A stretch of DNA of 64,000 nucleotides. Origin: Streptomyces zhaozhouensis (GTDB lineage Bacteria; Actinomycetota; Actinomycetes; Streptomycetales; Streptomycetaceae). Below are positions 54,401-62,667 of the stretch, in pieces. Position numbers and translations under genes: made by a program. The stretch covers positions 310,001-374,000 of the forward strand of contig NZ_OCNE01000004.1 of the NCBI RefSeq assembly GCF_900230195.1, given 5' to 3'. The notes under the pieces are model-generated. The model saw only the letters and a list, made by a program, of their open reading frames with translations, was not told the origin of the DNA and ran no database searches. Position 1 is the first letter of the stretch; each line of letters begins with the position of its first letter.

Positions 54401-55288
54401 ATGGCACTGCTGCTCGGCCTGGTGATGGGGGTCGCCGTCTTCGGGGTCGTCGCCGCGATCCGGATGATGCGCTCCGGCACGCCGCTCCCCGCCGACCTGG
54501 CGCTGGCGCTGGAGATCGGCTCCACCCGGGTCTCCGCCGGCGGCTCGGCCGTCGACCGCCTGGGGATGCGCTTCGCGCCGCTGGTGCTGCGGCTGATGGG
54601 CCGCGCCGCCGTGGACCGCAAGCGCCGCCAGATCGACCTCGCCGGGCACCCCGGAGGGCTGACCGTCGACCGCTACGCGGCCAGGCGCGCCGTCTACGGC
54701 GTCTTCGGGCTCTGGACCGCGCTGTTCTTCGTCATCGCCGACTTCCCGCTCTTCGCGCTCTTCGGCCTGGCCTTCGGAGCCTTCGCCGCCGACGCCACCA
54801 TCTGGCAGGGCGTGCGCGAGCGGCGCGAGGTGATCGACCGCACGCTCCCCGACTTCCTCGACGTGCTGGCCGTCGTCGTCTCGGCCGGGCTCAGCTTCCG
54901 CCAGGCGCTCGACCGGGTGTCCGCCCGCTACCAGGGCCCGTGGGCGGACGAGATCCAGATCACCCTCCGTCAGATGGACATGGGCGTCTCGCGCCGCGAG
55001 GCGTTCGACGCGCTGCGCCGCCGCAACGACTCCGAGCCGGTCAACCAGTTCGTCACCGCCCTCCAGCAGGGCGAGGAGCTGGGCGCGCCGATCGCCGACA
55101 CGCTGGTGCAGATCGCCCACGACATGCGGCGCACCGACGCCCAGAACGCGCGCCGCCGGGCGGCCAGGGCGATACCGAAGGCGACGCTGGCGACGTTGGT
55201 CTTCATGGTGCCGGCCACCATGATCATCATCGTCACCGGGATGATCCTCGGCTCCGGCACGGACTTCGGCGAGGTGCTGGGCCGCTGA
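54401..55288 (+). CDS. tadC: TadC, Flp pilus platform protein
   Basis: 295 residues of the T2SF family, the partner of TadB. One N-terminal helix and two helices near 105-145 are followed by the T2SF domain (LPDFLDVLAVVVSAGLSFRQ ... GVSRREAFDALRRRNDSEP) and two final helices. AGGGAGGG lies upstream of the ATG at 54401. Confidence 0.9.
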   Translation: MALLLGLVMGVAVFGVVAAIRMMRSGTPLPADLALALEIGSTRVSAGGSAVDRLGMRFAPLVLRLMGRAAVDRKRRQIDLAGHPGGLTVDRYAARRAVYGVFGLWTALFFVIADFPLFALFGLAFGAFAADATIWQGVRERREVIDRTLPDFLDVLAVVVSAGLSFRQALDRVSARYQGPWADEIQITLRQMDMGVSRREAFDALRRRNDSEPVNQFVTALQQGEELGAPIADTLVQIAHDMRRTDAQNARRRAARAIPKATLATLVFMVPATMIIIVTGMILGSGTDFGEVLGR

Positions 55289-55395
55289 ACGACCGGCGGT
55301 CCGGGCGCGGTTGCGCGCCGGTCGGGCCGCTGTTACCAACTCGTGGAGGAATCACGGCGGGCCACCGCGTAGGCTCGTCAGGGAGGGGGTGCCTC

Positions 55396-55698
55396 ATGGC
55401 TGACGGCGACATCGATGTCACATATCAGGACATGCACGATGCGGCGGACCATCTGCTGGAGGCCAAGGACGAGATCCTGGCCAAGCTCCAGACGCTGCGT
55501 ACCTATATCCAGGACCTGGTCAGGGACGGCTATGTGACCTCGGCGTCGTCCATCGCGTTCGACCAGTCCTACGACGAGTTCAACACGGGCGCGCGCGAGG
55601 CCGTCGAGGCGTTGCAGGGGATGGCCGACTTCCTGGACGGCGCGGCCGACGGCTACGCCGACCTGGACCGGCAGTTGGAAGAGGGGTTGCGCGAATAG
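55396..55698 (+). CDS. WXG100-like small helical protein
   Basis: 100 residues, all helical, acidic. It has the size and helix-turn-helix hairpin plan of WXG100/ESAT-6 proteins. The turn region reads ASSIAFDQSYDEFNTGAREA, where the Trp is replaced by Phe. These are normally dimeric substrates of type VII secretion, but no EccC-type ATPase is encoded here. It lies 107 bp after tadC in the pilus locus. Confidence 0.65.
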   Translation: MADGDIDVTYQDMHDAADHLLEAKDEILAKLQTLRTYIQDLVRDGYVTSASSIAFDQSYDEFNTGAREAVEALQGMADFLDGAADGYADLDRQLEEGLRE

Positions 55699-55807
55699 CC
55701 ACGGGTAGGCTGCTGGTGGCCCGCGCACCGCGGGCCACCGGGCGCCGGGGCCGGGGCGAGGGCGTCGCCGGGGCGCGTGGGTGTGGGGTCTGAGGGGAGC
55801 GAACGTC

Positions 55808-56449
55808 GTGACCGACAAGTGGGTCGATGCCGTCACCGTCGAGCGGGAGGGCTTTCGGATCAACGTGCCCGACTCGTGGTGGGAGTTCGACCTCAGGCCG
55901 GAGACCAGGGACAACAGCATCCGTCGCATGGTCGACGAACGCGTCCGCGCCAACCCGGAGATGGCCGAGCACCGCGAGGTCATCGCCGGCTTCCTGCGCA
56001 AGCAGGCGAAGCACGCCTGGGACAACGGCTCGGTCTACTGCGGCTGCATGGCCCAGAGCTTCGGCGACGGCCCGCCGATCACCGCGACCGTGACCGTCTC
56101 CCTGATCGGCGCGCGCACCTCGTCCGGCGAGATCCTCCCCACCGACCCGGCGGCGATCATCGGCCAGCTCGGGAACCGCGAGGCGAAGAAGCCGGGGGAC
56201 GCCTGGCGCGAGGTGTCGGTGATCGACATCCCCGACGTCGGCCGGGTGGCCCGCACCAAGGGCGTCGAGGACATCAAGGTGCCCAACGACAGCAGGACCG
56301 CGCGTGCCGTGCTGATGCAGACGTTCATCCCGGTGCCGGGCGACCAGCAGGCGGTGGCGCTCGTCTCGGGGAGCAGCCAGGTGCTCGACCTGGCCGACTC
56401 GTTCTTCGACGTGTTCGACGCCATCACCTCGACGTTCCGCTTCGCCTGA
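55808..56449 (+). CDS. hypothetical protein between two WXG100-like genes
   Basis: 213 residues, soluble, no signal peptide. It begins VTDKWVDAVTVEREGFRINV and has an alpha/beta composition with a C-terminal SSQVLDLADSFFDVFDAITS segment that recalls LpqN/LpqT-like or type VII-associated proteins. I recognise no motif. The GTG at 55808 with GGGGAG upstream is the likely start. Its position between two WXG100-like genes suggests it works with them. Confidence 0.7.
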   Translation: MTDKWVDAVTVEREGFRINVPDSWWEFDLRPETRDNSIRRMVDERVRANPEMAEHREVIAGFLRKQAKHAWDNGSVYCGCMAQSFGDGPPITATVTVSLIGARTSSGEILPTDPAAIIGQLGNREAKKPGDAWREVSVIDIPDVGRVARTKGVEDIKVPNDSRTARAVLMQTFIPVPGDQQAVALVSGSSQVLDLADSFFDVFDAITSTFRFA

Positions 56450-56606
56450 GGGCGCCGGCAGGAGCGGCGGGCCCGGTGGCGCGGGGCCCGCGCCACCGGG
56501 CGCGGCGGCTCGGTGTTCCGTGTCCTCGGGCCTGGCGGCTCGGGGTGCGGTGTGCAGGACCAGGTAACAGGACCGGGTTCAGGACCAGGGAGGGGAGGGG
56601 CACCTC

Positions 56607-56945
56607 GTGTCCGGAAGTGAAGACAGGCTCGCGATCCCGCTCGCCGAACTCCAGGAGTTCGCGCCGCAACTGCGCTCCGTCAAGGAGTACATGAACAGGA
56701 CCGGCGACACCTTCGACCAGTACAACGACTCCTTCGGCGACGACCGGGTCGTCAGCGCGCTGGACGACTTCGTCAGCGGCTGGAAGGACGGCCGCAGCGA
56801 CATCAGCGAACAGCTGACCGGCCTCGCCGAGATGACCGACACCGTGATCACCACGGTCAGCGACTACGAGGACGAGCTGGCGCGCAGCCTCCAGGAAGGC
56901 AGCGGCGGCGAGGGCGGCAGCGGCGGCGACCAGCAGGCCGTCTGA
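56607..56945 (+). CDS. second WXG100-like small helical protein
   Basis: 112 residues. The helix-turn-helix plan has a central DDFVSGWKDGRSDISEQLTG with a true W-x-x-G at the turn (WKDG), then an acidic helix (ETTVSDYEDELARSL-like) and a Gly/Ser-rich tail. The GTG at 56607 has AGGGGAGGGG just upstream. With the protein at 55396 it could form a heterodimer exported by a type VII system encoded elsewhere. Confidence 0.65.
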   Translation: MSGSEDRLAIPLAELQEFAPQLRSVKEYMNRTGDTFDQYNDSFGDDRVVSALDDFVSGWKDGRSDISEQLTGLAEMTDTVITTVSDYEDELARSLQEGSGGEGGSGGDQQAV

Positions 56946-57318
56946 CCGGGTGGCGCCCCGCCCCCGGCGGGGCGTTCCCCACCTGTGACCGACCCGCCCG
57001 GTTTGGTCCGCTACCGGGGTGGGCACGACCTTCCATGCCCGGTGCCCAGCGTGTTGTCACCGGCCGCCCTCGCGAGGGCCGCGATCTCGCTGACCGCCAG
57101 GCACCGGATGTGGCACAGTCAGTGCCGAAAGCTGTACTGGTTCGCCTGCGGGAGGGGGTCGGGCACGGTGTGTCCAGCAGTCAACGGACGCCCACCGGAG
57201 CGCAGTTGCCCCCAGCTCCGGACATCCGCACCCTCTTCCCCGCGCTACCGTGGTACCTGGAGGGGCGGGGCCGCACCAGGCCCGGCTGAGCCGGCGTCAG
57301 CCGGAGGAGAGGGACGCC
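56946..57318 (+). other. 373-bp upstream region of the Flp pilin gene
   Basis: No convincing gene. Frames are open through it (for example 57035-57289) but the products show no motif or codon pattern I trust. It probably holds the promoter and a long leader for the abundant Flp pilin transcript. Confidence 0.45.
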
Positions 57319-57519
57319 ATGAGCAGGCTGCTGTCGTATGTCAGACACACCATCCACGCACGGTTCCGCCCTCACACCGGCGACCGCGGCGCTGGCTTCG
57401 TCGAGTACGCGGGCCTGCTGCTGCTGATCGCGACGGTGGTGGTGGCGGTGGTGTCGTTGAACATTCAGAACGATATCGCGGACGCGGTCGCCGACGCGGT
57501 GGGCGATATTCTGGGCTGA
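57319..57519 (+). CDS. flp: Flp-family type IVb pilin
   Basis: 66 residues, the normal Flp size. A basic leader of about 22 residues is followed by the cleavage motif RGAGFVEYAGLLLLIATVVV (Gly at the cut, Glu +5, Tyr +6, then the hydrophobic helix) and a short acidic-to-neutral tail. It is the main subunit of the thin tad pilus. AGGAGAGGG precedes the ATG at 57319. The stop overlaps a possible CTG start of the next gene. Confidence 0.92.
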   Translation: MSRLLSYVRHTIHARFRPHTGDRGAGFVEYAGLLLLIATVVVAVVSLNIQNDIADAVADAVGDILG

Positions 57520-58106
57520 CGTTACTCTCCGACTCCAGGGGGGCGCTCTTCCCTCTGTACCTCTGGCTGGTCACCGGTCTGTTGGCCGCGGCGTTTCTCT
57601 TCTTCGTCTTCGCCCAGGCCGCCGTCACCCGGAGCGGTGGCCAGTCCGCCGCGGACGCGGCCGCTCTGGCTGCCGCCCGCGAGGCGAGGGACCAGCTCTA
57701 CGGCGACTTCCAGGACGCTCTCGACGACGAGGACGCGGATCTGGAGGACATCATCGACGGTGGAGGATCGCTGACAGGCGCGCCCTGTGCCCGGGCGGCG
57801 CCCCGACTGGCCGAGCGCAACGGTGCCGAAGTCATCGCCTGTGAACCGAGTGCCGAGGGACTCCGCTACACCGTGCGGGTGCGGACGTTGGAGCCCGTGG
57901 GGGACTCTCTCATCCCCGCCACGTCGGACGAGTACGCGGAGGCCGAGGCGACGGCGGTGGTCGGTGGTCTCTGTCGCCTCGTCTCGGAGGAGGAGGACCG
58001 GATCGAGTTCGGTTGTGAGGACGACCGCGACTGGTCCTTCGACCCCGGCGACGACGACGAACTTCCGGAAGCCAGAGACATGTTCGCCGTTCATTTGGAA
58101 GAATGA
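57516..58106 (+). CDS. TadG-like pilus protein, start uncertain (possible CTG)
   Basis: About 196 residues. A near N-terminal hydrophobic helix (FPLYLWLVTGLLAAAFLFFV) is followed by the TadE/TadG pattern SGGQSAADAAALAAAREARD, and an acidic extracellular region with four Cys. The frame has no ATG or GTG near the homology. The CTG at 57516-57518 overlaps the Flp TGA (CTGA), like the ATGA joints elsewhere here, so coupled translation from CTG is my best guess. The protein is probably anchored in the membrane beside the pilus. Confidence 0.7.
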   Translation: MTLLSDSRGALFPLYLWLVTGLLAAAFLFFVFAQAAVTRSGGQSAADAAALAAAREARDQLYGDFQDALDDEDADLEDIIDGGGSLTGAPCARAAPRLAERNGAEVIACEPSAEGLRYTVRVRTLEPVGDSLIPATSDEYAEAEATAVVGGLCRLVSEEEDRIEFGCEDDRDWSFDPGDDDELPEARDMFAVHLEE

Positions 58107-58143
58107 TCTCGTTCTTTATTGACAGGTAAAGGATTAGCGTCCG

Positions 58144-58743
58144 ATGGATCTCCGTGATAACAAATCGCGCCTTATTCTGATCGTTGTCGCGCTGGGAGCA
58201 GCCCTGGTGATCGCGGTCGCCAGTTGCAGCGGTGGCGGGGACGACGACGAGTCGGCGTCGAACCCGAGCGGAGAGAACAGCGCCCCCGAGGGGGACCCGT
58301 CGGAGGACGACGGTGCTGGAGGGGACGAGGGAGAGGGCGACCAGGGGCCGCAGGTGCTCGCCGAGGTCACGGGCGAGGAGCAGATCACGCTCACCATCAC
58401 GAAGGCGCAGCGCGAGTCGGGAGGCTTCCTCACCGTCGAGGGCACCCTGCACAACGGCGGCGGTGACGACTGGCGTTCGCGTGCCTGGGCGGGTGCGGAA
58501 CGCGAGCTCGCGGGTAACGACTTCTCGATGGCCGGAGCTGTCATCACGGCAAGGGAGGAGGGCAAGCGTTACCTGATTCTCCGGGACACCGAGGGCCGCT
58601 GCCTCTGCACCAACTTCGACCTGCACCTTGAAGCGGGCGACACCGCGACCTGGTTCGCGCAGTTCCCCGAACCCGACCCCGGCACGACCGAAGTGGACTT
58701 CCAGATCGGTCAGATGCCGCCCGCCACCGTCGAGATCCGCTGA
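58144..58743 (+). CDS. predicted lipoprotein of the tad locus
   Basis: 199 residues. The N-terminus has a basic start, a hydrophobic stretch (LILIVVALGAALVIA) and a lipobox-like VASC (Cys at about 28). An acidic low-complexity linker follows (DDDESASNPSGENSAPEG and on). The C-terminal half is beta-rich (ITLTITKAQRESGGFLTVEG), like DUF4352-type immunoglobulin-like domains. It is likely anchored on the outer face of the membrane. It is 37 bp after the TadG-like gene. Confidence 0.75.
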   Translation: MDLRDNKSRLILIVVALGAALVIAVASCSGGGDDDESASNPSGENSAPEGDPSEDDGAGGDEGEGDQGPQVLAEVTGEEQITLTITKAQRESGGFLTVEGTLHNGGGDDWRSRAWAGAERELAGNDFSMAGAVITAREEGKRYLILRDTEGRCLCTNFDLHLEAGDTATWFAQFPEPDPGTTEVDFQIGQMPPATVEIR

Positions 58744-58789
58744 TCCGGCGCGCAGCGCCGGACACCCGAAGCCCCTGAGAGGCCGAGAG

Positions 58790-59539
58790 ATGCACGCGTA
58801 CCGCCGCCACGGCCAGGTCGCCGTGGTCGCCACGACCGCCGTCGCCGTCTGGGCGTTCGGCGTGCCCCTCGCGGCGGCTGACGACGATGTGGAAGCCGTC
58901 GAACAGCCGCCGGGCTACGAGGCGCCGGCGCCTCCCGAGATCGACCCCAGTGCGTCCGGACTGATGCTCACCGACGGGGCGACCCTTGCCGAACCACGTG
59001 TCCTGGACGTGAAGTTCATCATCGAGGACGTCGGGGGAGGGCAGCCCGACGACTCCGGGGAGCAGGAGGAGACGCCCGAGGACACCGCGCCTCCCGAGGA
59101 GCCGACCACTCCTCCGGAGGAGGGCGACGAGGGGCAGGAGCCCAACGGCGGGGGCGAGCAGCGCGAGGAGCGCACCAGCGGGCAGCACAAGTTCACGCTC
59201 CAGACCGATGTCGTCTTCGGCCGCAACAGCGACGAGATCACCGACGAGTCGCGGGAGGCGCTGACCGAGGTCGCCGCGGCCATCGAGGAGTACCAGCCGT
59301 CGACGGTGAACATCTTCGGGTTCACCGACGACCTGGGCTCCTACGAGAACGGCGTCACCCTGTCGGAGAACCGTGCGCGCAACACCCACCTCGTGCTGCT
59401 GGAGATGATCGGCGACCCCGACACGATCGACTTCAACGTCCGGGGATACAGCGAGGACTACCCGCTCTACGACAACGACACCGAGGAGGGACGCCAGCAG
59501 AACCGCCGCGTCGAGATCTCCTGGCCCACCGGCGGGTGA
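58790..59539 (+). CDS. secreted OmpA-family peptidoglycan-binding protein
   Basis: 249 residues. A signal peptide (VAVVATTAVAVWAFGVPLAA) ends near residue 30. A Pro/Glu/Asp-rich linker (about 75-130) leads to a C-terminal OmpA domain: TDVVFGRNSDEITDESREAL, NIFGFTDDLGSYENGVTLSE, NRARN, RRVEI. The Asp and Arg that bind diaminopimelate are in NIFGFTDDLGS and NRARN. It probably fastens the pilus machine to the cell wall. The stop is 3 bp from that of the convergent kinase gene. Confidence 0.85.
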   Translation: MHAYRRHGQVAVVATTAVAVWAFGVPLAAADDDVEAVEQPPGYEAPAPPEIDPSASGLMLTDGATLAEPRVLDVKFIIEDVGGGQPDDSGEQEETPEDTAPPEEPTTPPEEGDEGQEPNGGGEQREERTSGQHKFTLQTDVVFGRNSDEITDESREALTEVAAAIEEYQPSTVNIFGFTDDLGSYENGVTLSENRARNTHLVLLEMIGDPDTIDFNVRGYSEDYPLYDNDTEEGRQQNRRVEISWPTGG

Positions 59540-59542
59540 CGG

Positions 59543-61435
59543 CTACTTCGGACTCCACTGGGTGGCCGTGGTGAGGTAGGTCCGCAGTTCCTTGTTGTGG
59601 GGCTGCGGCGTCACCCGGTCGATCCACAGCAGTACGACGTTGTCCTCCGGGGTCTCGAAGCAGAGTCCGGTGCCCTCCCTGAGCGTGCGGTCCTCCCAGA
59701 TGTCGTCGATCGGGATCAGAGGCGGCAGATTCGCGGCGTGGGCCGCCTCGTAGCAGTCCTCGGGCGACAGGTTCGGATCGTCGATCTGCCCCACGAAGCT
59801 CTGCGGGTGGAACTCGATACCCTGGTCGATCAATCCCTGGTCCTCGCAGTACACATAGACGAACTCCGGCCCGTTCGCCGGTGGCAGCCCCACCGCGCCG
59901 AAGCCGTTGCCCACGCTCAGATCGTCCAGGTCGACCTCGGTGATGTTGCCACCGATGCACCGGCCGTCCGAGTTGCTGGTGGTGTCCCGCGTGAAGACCG
60001 GCGCCACGACGTCCAGTTTCACCCCGCTCTCCACCAGCGTGTAGTCCGAGTCCGGGTCGGGCTCCGCCCCGCTGCCCGCGTCCGGGCCGGCGTCGTCGTC
60101 CGAGTCGTCCCCGCCGTCGTCGTCGTCCTGCTCCGGGGCGTCTCCCGGCGGGTTCCCCGCGTCGTCCGCCCCGTCGTCGCCGCCGTCGCCGTTCGACGCG
60201 CCCCCGGACTCGCCGTCGTTCGCCTCCGGGTTGGTGGAGGCGGCCTCCGTGCCGGCGAACTTGATGGCCAGGCCGGCGCCCGCGAGCGCCGCCACCAGCG
60301 CCGTGGCCGCCAGCAGGACGACGGTCCGCCGCCCCCGCGCCGCCTGCTGCCGCGCCGCGGCGTCCGGTTCGCCGGCCGTGCCCGGCGCGTTGGTCACCAG
60401 GGGCGGCGTGGCCGGCGTGGCCGGCGGGGTCGCCGGCGGGCCCGGGGGAGGCGGCGGCGTCGACTGCCCCGGCGGGGGCGTCGCGGGCGCGGGCCCGGCA
60501 CCCATCGGCGCCTCGGGCGCCGGCAGCGACGCGTTGCGCCGCACGGCGACCGCCGCGGCCACCGAGGGCGGCAGCCAGCTCTCGCCGCGCTGGAGGGTCT
60601 GCCCCGGCGACAGCGCCCGGCAGCCCTCGATGATCTGCGCCGGGGTCGGCCGCGCCGCCGGGTCCTTGGCCAGGCAGGCGCCGATCAGCCCCTGCAACGC
60701 CTCCGGAGCGGAACCCAGTTGGGGCTCCTCCTGCACCATCCGGTACATCATGGCGTGCGGCGCGCCCTCGCCGAACGGGTGGGCGCCGGTCGCCGCGTGG
60801 AAGGCCACGATGCCCAGCGCGAAGACATCCGCCGCCGGCGTGAGCGAGGCCCCGGTGATCTGCTCCGGCGCCATGAACGCGGGCGTGCCCACCCGCACGT
60901 CCGTACCGGTCAGCGCCGACACGTCGGCCGCCCTGGCGATCCCGAAGTCGATCACCTTGGGGCCGTCGCCGCTCAGCAGCACGTTCCCCGGCTTCAGGTC
61001 GCGATGCACGATCCCGGCCGCGTGGATCGACTGGAGCGCCTCGGCGACGCCGCCGACCAGCAGCAGCACCGTCTGCGCGGGCAGCGGCCCGTGCTGCCCG
61101 ATCACCTCGTGCAGCGACAGCCCGGGGACGAACGCGGTGGCCAGCCACGGCGCGGCGCCCTCGGTGTTGCTGTCCAGCACCGGAACGGTGTAGACGCCCT
61201 GCACCTGCCGCGCCGCCCGCACCTCGTGCTCGAACCGCCGCCGGAACGCCTGGTCGTCGGCGAACTCGCCGCGCACCACCTTCACCGCGACCGGCTGACC
61301 GCCGGGGGTGAACGAGAGGTACACGCTTCCCATCCCGCCGGAACCGAGCCTGGCCACCAGCCGGTAGCCGGCGACCTGGCGGGGATCGGAGGGACCCAAC
61401 GGAGAGAACTGCGACGGCTCGTGCTGCGCTGCCAT
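59543..61435 (-). CDS. membrane Ser/Thr protein kinase
   Basis: 630 residues. The Hanks-type kinase domain (about 20-280) has RLGSGGMGSVYLS, VAVKVVRGEF (Lys), HRDLKPGNVLL (catalytic Asp), DFGIARAADV and GTPAFMAPEQ. A Pro-rich linker leads to one membrane helix (VVLLAATALVAALAGAGLAI, about 395-415). An acidic Asp/Gly/Glu-rich stretch and an extracellular domain with six Cys follow (ANGPEFVYVYCEDQGLI). It may sense an outside signal; there are no PASTA repeats. The ATG at 61435 fits the kinase start; 61471 is also open. Confidence 0.88.
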   Translation of the reverse strand: MAAQHEPSQFSPLGPSDPRQVAGYRLVARLGSGGMGSVYLSFTPGGQPVAVKVVRGEFADDQAFRRRFEHEVRAARQVQGVYTVPVLDSNTEGAAPWLATAFVPGLSLHEVIGQHGPLPAQTVLLLVGGVAEALQSIHAAGIVHRDLKPGNVLLSGDGPKVIDFGIARAADVSALTGTDVRVGTPAFMAPEQITGASLTPAADVFALGIVAFHAATGAHPFGEGAPHAMMYRMVQEEPQLGSAPEALQGLIGACLAKDPAARPTPAQIIEGCRALSPGQTLQRGESWLPPSVAAAVAVRRNASLPAPEAPMGAGPAPATPPPGQSTPPPPPGPPATPPATPATPPLVTNAPGTAGEPDAAARQQAARGRRTVVLLAATALVAALAGAGLAIKFAGTEAASTNPEANDGESGGASNGDGGDDGADDAGNPPGDAPEQDDDDGGDDSDDDAGPDAGSGAEPDPDSDYTLVESGVKLDVVAPVFTRDTTSNSDGRCIGGNITEVDLDDLSVGNGFGAVGLPPANGPEFVYVYCEDQGLIDQGIEFHPQSFVGQIDDPNLSPEDCYEAAHAANLPPLIPIDDIWEDRTLREGTGLCFETPEDNVVLLWIDRVTPQPHNKELRTYLTTATQWSPK

Positions 61436-61519
61436 GGAGGGCCCCCTGAAACCGACGACGGTACCGTGCATGGTAGGAGGTGTCTGTTCTCAACCGGCAA
61501 CGAGGGGTGACGAGTCCGC

Positions 61520-62062
61520 TTGTCCGAGGAACCGTTCCGCGCTCCGTTCAGCTACCGCGAGGTGGGGATCACCCGTGACGCCGAAGGGGGGCGTGTTCCG
61601 GCCGGCTGGCACCGGCTGCGCTCGCGCACCCCGCTGGGTTCGGGGCCCGAGGTGTGGGCGGCGGCCGGCGAGGCCCTGTTCGACTGGCGGATGCACCGCG
61701 CGGCCTGGGTTCCCGTCGCCCGCGACACCCCGCGCGCGGCCCCCGGGGTCGAGGCGACGGTGGTCCTCGGCCCCCGCCGCCTGGGGCTGCGCGCCCCCTG
61801 CCGGGTGGTGTGGTGCGTGACGGAACGGGACCGGGTCGGCTTCGCCTACGGCACGCTGGCGGGCCACCCCGAGTCGGGGGAGGAGGCGTTCGTGCTGGAA
61901 CGGGACGCCGACGGGTCGGTCACGTTCACGGTCACGGCGATCAGCCGCCCCGCCGCCTGGTACATGCGGGCGGCGGGCCCTCTGGGCCGCCTGGCGCGCC
62001 GCGCGGTCGCCCGTCGCTACGGCCGCGTACTGCGCCGGCTCGGCGCCGCGCCCGGCGGCTGA
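61520..62062 (+). CDS. DUF1990-family protein
   Basis: 180 residues. PFSYREVGITRDAEGGRVPA and the closing YGTLAGHPESGEEAFVLERD followed by VTFTVTAISRPAAWYMRAAG match DUF1990, a family of unknown function seen in plants and actinomycetes. The frame starts at a TTG at 61520 and no better start is visible before the homology. It is divergent from the kinase. Its last codons lie in a 54-bp tandem duplication. Confidence 0.8.
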   Translation: MSEEPFRAPFSYREVGITRDAEGGRVPAGWHRLRSRTPLGSGPEVWAAAGEALFDWRMHRAAWVPVARDTPRAAPGVEATVVLGPRRLGLRAPCRVVWCVTERDRVGFAYGTLAGHPESGEEAFVLERDADGSVTFTVTAISRPAAWYMRAAGPLGRLARRAVARRYGRVLRRLGAAPGG

Positions 62063-62148
62063 ACGGGACCGGTGGCTGAACGGGAACGCCGGGTACCCGC
62101 CGCGCCCGGCGGCTGAACGGGACCGGCGGCTGAACGGGACCGGCGGGT
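62045..62148 (+). repeat. imperfect 50-bp tandem duplication over the end of the DUF1990 gene
   Basis: The 50 bp at 62045-62094 recur at 62099-62148 with few changes (period 54), including the stop codon region GGCGGCTGAACGGGACCGG. Inside each copy GGCTGAACGGGA occurs twice. The rest of the 605-bp space to the prepilin peptidase gene (62063-62667) holds no gene I can support; an AGTGCACT palindrome lies at 62284-62291. Confidence 0.7.
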
Positions 62149-62667
62149 CGGCGCCGCCCCTCGCCCCGGCGGAACGGGAGGGGCCCGGCCTGTCCTTCCC
62201 GGCCACGCGCGTGGCCGAAACCCGATGCCCGGGGGACGGTCCTGTGAACGCGCGGCGGGTGATCCGGTGAACGTCCCAGGGGCAGTGCACTAAACCGTTT
62301 CACCCCATGTCCCCACTGCACTCCGACGCTGTTCCCATGGGGCTGGTCCCAGGGCCGTGCGGTATGGTTCTCACGTGTTGGCAGTCGCTGACACCTTGTG
62401 CGCCAGCGCCGCCTCTCCCACCCCGGCGGCGGCTGGCCGGGCGGACCGTGAGCCACCCCCCCCCGCTCCGGTCTGCCCCACCTGACGGGTCGGTCTGCCC
62501 CTTCCCCCCTTTGGGCGGACCGACCCGCCTGGGATCCGGGGCGATCGGGGCCCGCTCGGCGCGGTCGACCCGGTGATCCCCAGCCGCTCATCGGCTTTTC
62601 TGTTTGTCGGTCTCTCCGTCCACAGGTCTTCCGGCCGGGGGGAGGCACCACGCCGTACGCTCGGCCC

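Noticed and set aside
57035..57289. 84-codon frame before flp
   Set aside because: No homology, no clear ribosome site and atypical composition; more likely promoter and leader DNA.
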